A stretch of 64,000 nt of DNA from CAVXFL01 sp963761015 (GTDB taxonomy: Bacteria; Pseudomonadota; Alphaproteobacteria; Acetobacterales; Acetobacteraceae). The stretch spans positions 59,194 to 123,193 of the forward strand of contig CAVXFL010000018.1 in the NCBI GenBank assembly GCA_963761015.1. Direction: 5' to 3'. Shown one piece after another: positions 17,904-26,676 of this stretch (position 1 is the stretch's first letter; each line of letters begins with the position of its first letter). A program made the translations under genes and the position numbers. The notes under the pieces are model-generated. The model saw nothing but the letters and a program-made list of their open reading frames with translations. It had not been told where the DNA came from and searched no databases.

Positions 17904-19694
17904 ATGGGATTCACGGCCCGCTCCATTTTGAATATCGCCGAGGAAAACTCGACGGTTGCCGGACGTCCGCTTGCCTTCGTCTTCGGACATATCCACCGTC
18001 ACGCCCTCGCGCATCTGGTCGTGGTCGGCTCGGTGCTGATCGCGGTCGGGTTCTCGGTCGGTTCGCAGTACGCGATCAAACATTTGGTCGACGTACTATC
18101 TGCCCATCAGGTGGCGGCGGTCTGGTGGGCGTTCGCGCTGCTCGCCGGCATGATCGCCGCCGACAATCTTTCGTGGCGGCTCGGCGGCTGGGTGGCGTCG
18201 TATTGCTTCGTTGCCGTCACCGGCGATGTGCGGCGGCATTTGTTCGCGCATCTGACCGGCCACTCGCCCGCCTACTTCGCCGACCGGCTGCCCGGCCAGT
18301 TGGCAGGACGGATCACCGCGACCTCCAACGCGGTTTACGAAATCGAAAGCCGCTTCGCCTGGAACGTGCTGCCGCCGACCCTCGCGGTGGTGTTCGCGAT
18401 CGTCCTGCTCGGCAGCGTCAGTCCGCTGATGGCGGCGGCGCTGGTCGGCATCTCGGTCGCGCTCGGCACCGTCCTCGTGCGCATGGCCGCGGGCGGGCGC
18501 AAGCTGCACCAGCACTACGCGACCGAAGCCGCCGCCGTGGACGGCGAACTGGTCGACGTGATCACCAATATGCCGCTGGTACGCGCGTTCGGGGCCAACC
18601 TGCGCGAGCGCGAGCGGTTTGCGCGCCGCGTGGAACGCGAGATGGACGCGCGCGGCAGCAGCCTGCGCTATCTCGAAAAGCTGCGGCTGTTTCACGCCGC
18701 GGTCACGGCGGTATTGACCACCTGCCTGCTGCTCTGGGGCATTCTGCTTTGGCAGCGGGGCGTCGCCAGCACCGGCGACGTGGTGCTGGTGACCACGCTC
18801 GGCTTTACGATCCTGCATGCCACGCGCGACCTCGCGGTCGCGCTCGTCGACATGGTGCAGCAAGTCGCGCGGCTATCCGAGGCGCTGACGACGCTGTTGC
18901 TGCCGCACGAACTACGCGACGCCGCGCATGCCCGCCCGCTGCCGAGCCCGCGCGGGCTCGTGGAATTCCGCAATCTCAGTTTCGCCTATCCCGGCGGCCA
19001 GAAAGTGCTCGAGCAGTTCAACCTGCGCATCGAGCCCGGCAGCCGGGTGGGGCTGGTCGGCCGTTCGGGCTCGGGCAAATCGACCGTGCTCGCGCTGTTG
19101 CAGCGGCTGCGCGACGTGCGCGAGGGCGCGATCCTGATCGACGGGCAGAACATCGCCGAACTGGAGCAGGCCAGTCTGCGCGCGGCGATCTCTGTGGTGC
19201 CGCAGGATGTCATGCTGTTCCACCGCTCGGTTCTGGAGAACATCCGCTACGGCCGTCCCGAGGCGAGCGACGCCGAGGTGCACGCCGCCGCGGAGGCGGC
19301 GGAATGCCTGCGGTTCGTCCAGACAATGCCCGAGGGCTATCACACGATGGTCGGCGACCGCGGCGTGAAACTGTCCGGCGGGCAACGGCAGCGGCTGGCC
19401 ATCGCGCGCGCCTTCCTGCGCGACGCCCCGGTGCTGCTGATGGACGAAGCCACGTCGGCGCTCGATTCCGAATCCGAGCTTGCGGTCCAGCAGGCGCTCG
19501 ACCGGCTGATGAAGGGGCGCACCGTGGTCGCGGTGGCGCACCGGCTCTCCACCCTGCGCGATTTCGATCGCATCGTGGTCATGCAGGAGGGCCGCATCCT
19601 GCAGGACGGCGCGCCGGAAGAGTTGGAGCGGCGCTCTGGCCCGTATCGGGAACTGCTGCGCCGGCAAGCACTGCACCTGGCGGACGCTGCCTGA
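17904..19694 (+). CDS. ABC exporter, fused membrane and ATPase domains
   Basis: A half-transporter of 596 residues that would work as a homodimer in the inner membrane. Residues 1-320 form the six-helix type I exporter domain; the ATPase domain follows from about residue 352 (VEFRNLSFAYPGGQKVLEQF) with Walker A VGRSGSGKST, Q-loop VVPQDVMLFHRSV, signature KLSGGQRQRLAIARA, Walker B VLLMDEATSALDSES and H-loop AHRLSTL. All ATP-site motifs are intact. It resembles MsbA and HlyB/ATM-like lipid or drug exporters, and the substrate is unknown. The ATG at 17904 follows GGGGATGAT, a reasonable ribosome site. Confidence 0.88.
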   Translation: MGFTARSILNIAEENSTVAGRPLAFVFGHIHRHALAHLVVVGSVLIAVGFSVGSQYAIKHLVDVLSAHQVAAVWWAFALLAGMIAADNLSWRLGGWVASYCFVAVTGDVRRHLFAHLTGHSPAYFADRLPGQLAGRITATSNAVYEIESRFAWNVLPPTLAVVFAIVLLGSVSPLMAAALVGISVALGTVLVRMAAGGRKLHQHYATEAAAVDGELVDVITNMPLVRAFGANLRERERFARRVEREMDARGSSLRYLEKLRLFHAAVTAVLTTCLLLWGILLWQRGVASTGDVVLVTTLGFTILHATRDLAVALVDMVQQVARLSEALTTLLLPHELRDAAHARPLPSPRGLVEFRNLSFAYPGGQKVLEQFNLRIEPGSRVGLVGRSGSGKSTVLALLQRLRDVREGAILIDGQNIAELEQASLRAAISVVPQDVMLFHRSVLENIRYGRPEASDAEVHAAAEAAECLRFVQTMPEGYHTMVGDRGVKLSGGQRQRLAIARAFLRDAPVLLMDEATSALDSESELAVQQALDRLMKGRTVVAVAHRLSTLRDFDRIVVMQEGRILQDGAPEELERRSGPYRELLRRQALHLADAA

Positions 19695-19831
19695 AGCGGT
19701 TTCCGCCGGTGCCGCCGGTTACAGACGCAACGCAAAGTTACAACCGTGGCTTGGACAGCGGCCGATGAGCCAGAGTAGGTTCCGGCCACGTCGCGCGCCG
19801 CGGTTCGGCGGCGTCGCAAGTGGAGGGACCG

Positions 19832-20305
19832 ATGTCGCGCACGCTATCGCTACCATGTTGCGGTTTTCTTCTGGTTGCGGCGGGCGCGCTACTGGCGGGC
19901 TGCGGGCATCCCGCCCCGGAGCCGGCCCAGCCGCCGGAAGCCGGCGCGAACGCGTCGCCACCTGCCGGTGAATACGAGCCCGCGCCGCGATCCGGCGGGG
20001 TCGAGGCTTATCGTCATCATGCCGGTCATCACGGAGGCGGCCTGGCGCAGCGCTTCGCCGCCGCCAACGTGACGCATGACGGCCGGCTCACGCTCGCCCA
20101 GGCGGAAGCCGGCGGCATGCGCCTGGTGGCGCACAACTTCGACCGGATCGACGTGGAGCATCGCGGCTACGTCACCGTCGATGAAATCCGCAGCTGGTTC
20201 ATGGCCCATCGCGACATGTTCCGCCACCGCGCCCACGCAAACGGCGCCAACGGCGGCCCGGCCTCGACGGCCTCTCCGGCCGAGCCCAGCGAAAACGGGC
20301 AGTAG
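19832..20305 (+). CDS. Putative EF-hand-like lipoprotein
   Basis: A 157-residue exported protein. The signal peptide ends in a lipobox LLAGC with Cys24 as the lipidation site, so it should be anchored to a membrane. A Pro/Ala-rich linker and a His-rich patch (YRHHAGHHGGG) follow. Two degenerate EF-hand-like loops are visible: AANVTHDGRLTLAQA and FDRIDVEHRGYVTVDEI; the second lacks some of the usual acidic ligands. Metal binding by either the His patch or the loops is possible. The ATG at 19832 is preceded by GGAGGGA; an upstream GTG at 19820 is within that site and is rejected. Confidence 0.7.
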   Translation: MSRTLSLPCCGFLLVAAGALLAGCGHPAPEPAQPPEAGANASPPAGEYEPAPRSGGVEAYRHHAGHHGGGLAQRFAAANVTHDGRLTLAQAEAGGMRLVAHNFDRIDVEHRGYVTVDEIRSWFMAHRDMFRHRAHANGANGGPASTASPAEPSENGQ

Positions 20306-21083
20306 TCAGCCGACCAGCAGCGACTGCCCGCCGTCGATCCAGACCGGCGATCCGGTGAGATGGCGGGAGCGGTCGGAGACCAGGAACAGGATCAGCTCGG
20401 CGACCTCGTACGCGGTGCCCGGCCGCTGGCCGGTCAGCGGGATCTCGCCGGCCGGATATTGGGCGGGGATCTCGGCCTCGTCCGTGTCGCGCTGCTCCGT
20501 GTTCTCCGGAATGTTGGTCTCGATGCGTCCGGGGCAAACCGCGTTGACGCGGATGCGGTGCTTGGCGAGTTCCACGGCGAGCATCTGCGCCATCGCGACC
20601 TCGGCGGGCCTTCGTGCAGGAAGAAGCGGTGGCGCAGGCGCTGGTGAAGGTGCGCGTGCCGTTGATGGAGGAGACGATCACCGCCGCGCCACCCTGCTTC
20701 TTCAGATATGGCACGGCGAAATGCATGGTCAGGTAGCTGCCGCGCGGGTTGGTGCGGATGGTGCGGTCCCATTCCGCGGGCGCCAACTCGTCGATCGGCG
20801 CCCAGACGCCGTTAATGCCGGCGTTGGCGATGACGAGCCGCCCGAAGCGTTCGACAAGTTGCCGCACGGCCGCCTCCATCGGGCCGGCCTCGCCGACATC
20901 GGCGATCAGCGCCATCGCCTCGCGGCCGTTTCGCCCGATTTCCTCGGCGGTCGCCCGGACCTCGTGCTCGGTGTGGCTGAGCGCGCCGACGCGGGCGCCC
21001 TCGCGCGCGAGCCGCGCCGCCGTCGCCTTGCCGATGCCCGATCCCGCCCCGGTCACCAGCGCCACCTTGCCCCGCAACTCCAT
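20306..21083 (-). CDS. Short-chain dehydrogenase, one frameshift and atypical active site
   Basis: An SDR oxidoreductase of about 258 residues after correction. The NAD(P) motif is ALVTGAGSGIGKATAARLA and the C-terminal part, AEVAMAQMLAVELAKHRIRV...GSPVWIDGGQSLLVG (interrupted here for length), matches the family. The frame breaks near 20606-20611, where a run of three G (plus strand) in place of two accounts for the shift. Just before the break the active-site segment reads TASSCTK, so the position of the catalytic Tyr (YxxxK) is Ser. This may be another local sequence error, as relatives have TAYS-type sequence, or a loss of activity. The gene is convergent with the lipoprotein gene, with the stop codons adjacent. 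Confidence 0.72.
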
Positions 21084-21251
21084 GATCCGCCTCTCCTGGC
21101 ATCCGCGAGCGGTTAACCTGGGAGCAGCGCAGGCGGTTGCGTTCGGTCTCGATCAGCCGGGGTGCTCGCGCCGGCGCGATTCGCCAAATGGCGCGGCCGA
21201 TCCGTTTCGCAGGCTTGCGCGTGGCTGGGCATTTGCCGCAAATGCCGCGCC

Positions 21252-23531
21252 ATGCCGCCTGAGCCGCAACCGCAAGTCGTCCCCTACATACACGATCACA
21301 CCAAGCGCGAGCCGATCCCCGAACTCGCGGATATCTGGCCGCGGTTTCAGCAGATCGTCTTCGCCCAGACCGATCTGAACAACCACGCCGAGAAATTTCC
21401 GGAACAGCAACTGAGCATCGCGCGGGAGGGCAGGCTTTCCCTGCCCTCCCCGTTCTCGGACGGGACCGATACCTGCACCAAATCCTATTATCTGCATTAC
21501 CAATTCTTCTACCGTTTCCTCGGCGTGGAAGAGTATTTCTGGTCGACCACGGTGCCCGAGCAGCTTCTCGCGGCGATCTATTTCCCGAGCCGGGGTGTCG
21601 CCGTCTGCCTCTACCCGGGAGCGATCGACCAAGACCTGATCGCGAATTTCGAGCGGCTGCGCGGCGAGGTGCCGAAACGGAACGGTACCGGGGCGACGTC
21701 CGCTGATCGTCGCGCGCTGGTCGTCGGGTTTTCGCAGTTCATGCACATGCTGTGGAACCATCTGCCGGCGCTCGAACATGCCATCGAGGCCGGGGTAGCA
21801 ACGCGGCTGCCGGTCGCGGTGACGCACGAGCCGTTCGGGCCGACCGAGGAGCTGTTTCCCGAACTGGCCGGACGAACGATGCCGCTGCCGTCGTCGGAGG
21901 TGGTGGAGTTGAACCGGACCCATCCCATGCTGGTCGGCCTGGGATCGCGGCGCATCCCCCGCTCCGTGCGCGAGCGGGTCAGGCGTGTCGCCCGCCAGCG
22001 GGCCGGCGCCGCCGCCCTCGCCGATCGCGACCTGTTCCGCGCCGGCTGCACGCCGATCTTCTGGCTCTCCATCAAGCCGCCCGACCGCACCTGCCTCAAC
22101 CAGGCCGAAGCGCTCGGGGCGATCATCGCGGAGATCAAGCAGACCTACCCGGACGCGGAATTCGTTCTCGACGGACCGTCGCGGCCCTGGGATCTGGAGG
22201 GTAACGACAATTACGGCAGCGACTTCCGCGAGTACCTGGACCGCGAAATCGCCTCGGCCGCACGTGTGATCGAGGAGGTGACGGAACGCCTCGATGCCGG
22301 CCAGCGCGCCAGCGTGGTGGCCTTGTGCGGCGCCTCGGCCTGTGACGAAATCGCCTGGGAAGAGATCGCCGATTTCTATTTCTGCCACGGCGGGACACCG
22401 CATCACAAAATCGGCTGGGTCCACGACACGCCGGGCATGCTCTACTCGAACAGCCGGTTCATTTCTTATTATCAATGGATGAATCCGCTGGAGCCACCGC
22501 CGAAGACCTACTATCTACCGGCGCGGCTGGTCGCCGACGATGCGGATTCCAACTACCCGCCCGAGAAACTCGCCCGCAAGGACCAGAACTTCACCCTGCT
22601 GGCGCCGCGGGACATCGCCCACGAAATCTTGAACGCGTACCGGGACTCGCAAATGCCAGATCAGACGCAACCCGAGGCGACGCCGCCCGGTTCGGAAGCC
22701 CACGCGGATTCCGGCGATTCCCTTGCCGCGCCGGACGAGCCGGCGGCGCCGGCGCCTGACACGACCCGCGCCGCGGACGCGGCGTCCCGGCCGGATTACT
22801 TTCGCATCCCGGAACACACCGGGCTGCCCGCCCAGGAACTCGTCCGCCTGCTGCATGCGCATCTGCGGCCGAAAACCTATCTCGAAATCGGCGCGCCGAA
22901 TGGCGGCACGCTGGCCGCGGCGCATTGCGACAGCGTCGTGATCGGCGAGCGGATCGCGCTTAGCGGCGACATGGTGGGCGACAAGCCGTCCTGTTCGCTG
23001 TTCCAGATGTCGGCGGACGACTTCTTCGCCGCCTACGATCCGAAGCGCATTCTCAACGGGCCGATCGAGGTCGCTTTTCTGCACGGCCTTCACCTGTTCG
23101 AATCACTGCTCCGCGCCTTCAGAAACGTCGAGCGACACTGCAAGCCGAACTCGATCGTGCTGGTCGACGGCTGCGTGCCCACCGACGCGCACGCGGCGCG
23201 GCGAGAAATGTCGGACAGCGGGCTGGCCGGCCTGTCGGTGGACGCGAACCGCTGGATCGGCGACGGCTGGAAGCTGCCGGTGATCCTGAAGAAAGCCCGG
23301 CCGGAGCTTCGCATCCGCGCCTTCAACGCCACGCCCGCCGGATTGGTGGCGATCACCAATCTCGACCCCAATTCGGACTTGCTCGACAAGCAGTATTTCA
23401 GCATCACCGAACAGTTGGGCTCCGCGATCCTGAACCAGCAGGGCGTCGAAGCCTATATGAAGGCGATGAGCGTTGCCGGCACCGAGGTTTTCGGCAAGTT
23501 CGAATCGCTTTCGGCGCTGTTCTGGCTGTAG
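21252..23531 (+). CDS. Unknown two-domain protein, order X-M (GT61-like? then methyltransferase-like)
   Basis: A 759-residue cytoplasmic protein that I cannot assign to a named family as a whole. Residues 1 to about 440 (domain X) include GVEEYFWSTTVPEQLLAAIYF, HMLWNHLPALEHAI, PIFWLSIKPPDRTCLN, DGPSRPWDLEGNDNYGS and ADFYFCHGGTPHHKIGW. The 'H-LWN-LPAL' and late 'CHGG--HKIGW' patterns recall GT61-type glycosyltransferases, but this is weak. A Pro/Ala-rich linker of about 75 residues follows, then domain M (from about residue 514), a Rossmann-type methyltransferase-like region starting at TYLEIGAPNGGTLAAAHC. The next gene carries the same two domains in reverse order. M here has FLHGLHLFE and LVDGCVPTD where the sister has FLDGMHLFE and LLHDCLPTD, so an acidic pair may be lost. 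The ATG at 21252 is used because the upstream sequence is non-conserved. Confidence 0.6.
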   Translation: MPPEPQPQVVPYIHDHTKREPIPELADIWPRFQQIVFAQTDLNNHAEKFPEQQLSIAREGRLSLPSPFSDGTDTCTKSYYLHYQFFYRFLGVEEYFWSTTVPEQLLAAIYFPSRGVAVCLYPGAIDQDLIANFERLRGEVPKRNGTGATSADRRALVVGFSQFMHMLWNHLPALEHAIEAGVATRLPVAVTHEPFGPTEELFPELAGRTMPLPSSEVVELNRTHPMLVGLGSRRIPRSVRERVRRVARQRAGAAALADRDLFRAGCTPIFWLSIKPPDRTCLNQAEALGAIIAEIKQTYPDAEFVLDGPSRPWDLEGNDNYGSDFREYLDREIASAARVIEEVTERLDAGQRASVVALCGASACDEIAWEEIADFYFCHGGTPHHKIGWVHDTPGMLYSNSRFISYYQWMNPLEPPPKTYYLPARLVADDADSNYPPEKLARKDQNFTLLAPRDIAHEILNAYRDSQMPDQTQPEATPPGSEAHADSGDSLAAPDEPAAPAPDTTRAADAASRPDYFRIPEHTGLPAQELVRLLHAHLRPKTYLEIGAPNGGTLAAAHCDSVVIGERIALSGDMVGDKPSCSLFQMSADDFFAAYDPKRILNGPIEVAFLHGLHLFESLLRAFRNVERHCKPNSIVLVDGCVPTDAHAARREMSDSGLAGLSVDANRWIGDGWKLPVILKKARPELRIRAFNATPAGLVAITNLDPNSDLLDKQYFSITEQLGSAILNQQGVEAYMKAMSVAGTEVFGKFESLSALFWL

Positions 23532-23552
23532 TCCGGCTAGCAGGGGCATCGC

Positions 23553-25886
23553 ATGCACGAGGCGGGCCTCGCCCCCGAAGCCGAAGCCGCGGGCGAGTTC
23601 TTTCTGCTTCCGGACCACGCCGGGTTGCGCTTCGGACGCATCATCGCCGCGTTGCACCGGCATATGAAGCCGCAATCGTACCTGGAGATCGGCACCCTCA
23701 GCGGCGGCACGCTCCGGATCGCGACCTGCCCATCCATCGCAGTCGACGTAAGGTTCATGCTCGACGAGGACGTGCTGGGCAGCAAGCCGGCCTGTCTGCT
23801 CATGCAGATGCCGAGCGATCGGTTCTTCGCGAACTACGATCCGAGCGCGCTGCTGAATCGGCCGATCGATCTCGCTTTCCTGGACGGCATGCATCTCTTC
23901 GAGTTCTTGCTGCGCGACTTCATCAACACCGAGCGCCACTGCAGGCCCGAGTCGATCATTCTGCTGCACGATTGCCTTCCGACCGATGCCTATGTGGCGC
24001 GGCGCGAGCTCGCGGACCGGCGTTTCGAACATCTCTCGCCACACCCGGACTGGTGGGCCGGCGACGTTTGGAAGACCGTCGCCATATTGAAGAAATATCG
24101 TCCAGACTTGCGCATTCTGGCGTTCAACTCAAGGCCGACCGGGCTCGTCGCCGTAACCGATCTCGATCCCGGGTCCGACGTGCTGGCGCGGCAGTATTTC
24201 TCGCTGACCGAGCAATTCCGTTCCGTCTGTCTCACACAACGCGGCGCCGAAGCATTCATGGCCACGCTGAACGTGGCGGCGAGCGATATATGCGAGGAAG
24301 CGGATGCGCTGGCGGCGATTTTCGGTCCCGCGCAGCCGGCGTCATTCGGCCGGAACACGAACCCCGGCCGGCGCGAGGCGCTCAGTCGGGAGGAACCGCG
24401 GCGGAAGGAATTGTCGGAAGGACCGATGGCGGTCCATGCCGTGGAGAAGGTCGACGCTCCCGTCGCGGGATTGGAGGACATCTGGAGCCGCCTTCGCCCT
24501 CTGCTCCTACATTGGCGACAGCTCGCCGCAGACGAGGCGGCGGTGCGCGCGCAGCAGTTCGGCATGGTCCGCGACGGATGCTTCCTGATGCCCTCGCCGT
24601 TCGACGATCAGCCCGATCTCTGCAGCCTATCCTGGTACGTGGCGCACCGGTTCTGCTACCATTTCTGGTCGGTGGAGGAATATTTCTGGATCTCGTCGTC
24701 CTCGGACGACGCGTTCGTCCTGTCGACCATCTATTTTCCGGAGCGGCGGATCGCGCTTGGCCTCGGCGCCCACGCGGTGAACGAACAATTCCTGCTCGAC
24801 CTCGAGCGGTTGCGTTCGATCGAGACCAAACCTGCCGCCGCTCCGGAGCATTTCGAGGGTAGGCGCGTCGTCGTGACCGACCATTCACATTACATGCACA
24901 CGCTTTGGAACGAACTACCGGCGCTGGACAAGGCGGTGTCTTCCGGATTGGCAAAAAGGTTGCTCGTCGCGGCACTTTATCAGCCGCTGGGCCCGCTCGC
25001 GGAGCTGTTTCCGGAACTCGAACAGGATCTGCGCGTGCTGAAATTCGGTGAGATTTCCGCGCTGAACCGCGAGCACCGGCTGCTGGTCGGCCTGGGATCG
25101 CGGACTATCACGCGGCGAGTGCAGGAGCGGGTTCGCGACGTCGCCGCCCGGCACGTCCTATCCGAGATCGTGGAACGCCGCGATCGGTTCCGTCGCGCGC
25201 ACGCGCCGATCTTCTGGTTTTCGGTGAAGCCGCCCGGGCGAACCTGCGTGCGCGAAGCGGAAGTGCTGGCGCATCTCGTTACCACCTCGAAACGTGCCTA
25301 CCCGTCCGCCGGTTTCATTCTCGACGGCACGTCCCGGCCGTGGGACCTCGAGACGAACGACAACTACGGTTCGTGGTTCATGCCCGGACTGCAGTCCGCC
25401 AGCGCGTATGCGCGGCAGACCATCGCGGACGTGATCGCTCGGCTGCCGCGAAAGCTTCACTCTTGCGTCCAGGCGGTGTCGGACGTGCCGGTTTGCGAGG
25501 AGATCGTTTGGGGCGAAGCCGCCGATTTCTATTTCTGCCACGGTGGGACGATGCAGAACAAAATCGGCTGGATTCATCGCGTTCCGGGGATGATCCACAC
25601 GTCCAACGAGTTCATGGGCGTGTGGAAGGCGCTGTCCGGTGTTGTCGAGGACGCGCCGCCGGTTTATTTTGTTTCCTCCGAGATCATCGTGGACGGCGAG
25701 CCGCGGAGCTATCCCGCCTTCACCCGCGAACGGGTGCAGGCGAACTACGATTTCACCTCCCTGGACGACCTCGCCGCCGAGTTCCTGGGCGCGGCGCGAG
25801 CATCGCTGCCTGCCGCCGCGTCCCCCTCCGCCCCGCGCCCTCCCGCCGGAAACCGGCGGAAGAAGCAGGATTCGGCGCCCGCTTAG
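23553..25886 (+). CDS. Unknown two-domain protein, order M-X (methyltransferase-like then GT61-like?)
   Basis: A 777-residue paralogue of the preceding gene with the domains swapped. Domain M is residues 1 to about 255 (SYLEIGTLSGGTLRIATC, IDLAFLDGMHLFEFLLRDF, IILLHDCLPTDAYVARREL), a Methyltransf_24-like fold with the acidic residues kept. After a linker (about 256-290) comes domain X (about 291-745) with VEEYFWISSSSDDAFVLSTIYF, HTLWNELPALDKAV, PIFWFSVKPPGRTCVR, DGTSRPWDLETNDNYGS and ADFYFCHGGTMQNKIGW, each matching the first gene. The C-terminus is a basic/proline tail (RPPAGNRRKKQ). It begins 21 bases after the upstream stop and is likely co-transcribed. Neither function nor partner is known; a surface polysaccharide role is an inference. 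Confidence 0.6.
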   Translation: MHEAGLAPEAEAAGEFFLLPDHAGLRFGRIIAALHRHMKPQSYLEIGTLSGGTLRIATCPSIAVDVRFMLDEDVLGSKPACLLMQMPSDRFFANYDPSALLNRPIDLAFLDGMHLFEFLLRDFINTERHCRPESIILLHDCLPTDAYVARRELADRRFEHLSPHPDWWAGDVWKTVAILKKYRPDLRILAFNSRPTGLVAVTDLDPGSDVLARQYFSLTEQFRSVCLTQRGAEAFMATLNVAASDICEEADALAAIFGPAQPASFGRNTNPGRREALSREEPRRKELSEGPMAVHAVEKVDAPVAGLEDIWSRLRPLLLHWRQLAADEAAVRAQQFGMVRDGCFLMPSPFDDQPDLCSLSWYVAHRFCYHFWSVEEYFWISSSSDDAFVLSTIYFPERRIALGLGAHAVNEQFLLDLERLRSIETKPAAAPEHFEGRRVVVTDHSHYMHTLWNELPALDKAVSSGLAKRLLVAALYQPLGPLAELFPELEQDLRVLKFGEISALNREHRLLVGLGSRTITRRVQERVRDVAARHVLSEIVERRDRFRRAHAPIFWFSVKPPGRTCVREAEVLAHLVTTSKRAYPSAGFILDGTSRPWDLETNDNYGSWFMPGLQSASAYARQTIADVIARLPRKLHSCVQAVSDVPVCEEIVWGEAADFYFCHGGTMQNKIGWIHRVPGMIHTSNEFMGVWKALSGVVEDAPPVYFVSSEIIVDGEPRSYPAFTRERVQANYDFTSLDDLAAEFLGAARASLPAAASPSAPRPPAGNRRKKQDSAPA

Positions 25887-25923
25887 GGCAGTTCGGTCAT
25901 GGCCGAACGTTCGACCCCGGCGT

Positions 25924-26676
25924 TCACGCCGCGTCGTGAAAGATCACGCCGAGCGTGTGGCGACTGCCCGCACGCACAACGCTCACGCCGTGCCGCAGCA
26001 TGACGCGATAGAATCCGCGTGTGCCGCGAATCGGGCGATGATGCACGGCGAAGATCACGGCCTCGCCTTGTCCGAGCGGCACGACCTCGGCCTTCGACGG
26101 CGCGCGCGGCCGTTGCTCGACCAGGACGAACTCGCCGCCCGTGAAATCGCGCGCCGGGTCGCTCAGCAGCACCGTGAGCTGCAGCGGGAACACCAGCGCC
26201 CCGTAGAGATCCTGATGCAGGCAGTTGTAGTCGTCGGGCCCGTATCGCAGCAGCAGGGGCGTCGGGCGCGTCTGGCCGGCTTCGTGACAGTCGGCGAGAA
26301 ATGCGTCGAGCGTGGGCGGACAGGCGCCGGTTTCGCCCAGCGCCGCGCGCCAGCAATTCGCGAGCGGCGCGAGACGCGAATAGATGTCCTGGCGCAACGC
26401 CTCGACCAGCGGCGGCAGCGGGCGGGCGAAATACTTGTATTCACCACGCCCGAATGCGTGCCGCTGCATGATCACGCGGCTGCGGAACCGCCCCTCCTCG
26501 GCATAGAGCCCCGCGAGATCGCGGCACTCCTCGGGCGTAAGCAGGGCCGGGGTCGTGGCGTAACCCTGCGCGTCCAGTGCCGCGACCAGCTGCGCCCAAT
26601 CGAGTTGGGCGAGCCGCTCGGTGATCGGGGGCGATGCCGGCTCGGCGGACGCCTCGTGCTGCGCCACCCGGCTCAT
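25924..26676 (-). CDS. 2OG-Fe(II) oxygenase coupled to ada
   Basis: A 250-residue iron/2-oxoglutarate-dependent dioxygenase. The HxD iron ligands are in NCLHQDLYGALVF and the distal His is in the C-terminal RHTLGVIFHDAA, with Arg available for 2-oxoglutarate. The ATG at 26676 overlaps the ada stop (ATGA), so the two are translated together. Proteins of this type next to Ada are believed to act in alkylation repair by oxidative demethylation, in the AlkB manner; that link is by context, as the sequence is not a classical AlkB. The gene is convergent with the M-X gene, 37 bases away. Confidence 0.8.
   Translation of the reverse strand: MSRVAQHEASAEPASPPITERLAQLDWAQLVAALDAQGYATTPALLTPEECRDLAGLYAEEGRFRSRVIMQRHAFGRGEYKYFARPLPPLVEALRQDIYSRLAPLANCWRAALGETGACPPTLDAFLADCHEAGQTRPTPLLLRYGPDDYNCLHQDLYGALVFPLQLTVLLSDPARDFTGGEFVLVEQRPRAPSKAEVVPLGQGEAVIFAVHHRPIRGTRGFYRVMLRHGVSVVRAGSRHTLGVIFHDAA

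Noticed and set aside
17551..17926. Minus-strand open frames in the 17.5-17.9 kb gap
   Set aside because: No start context, no conserved composition and overlap with the exporter start; likely noncoding.
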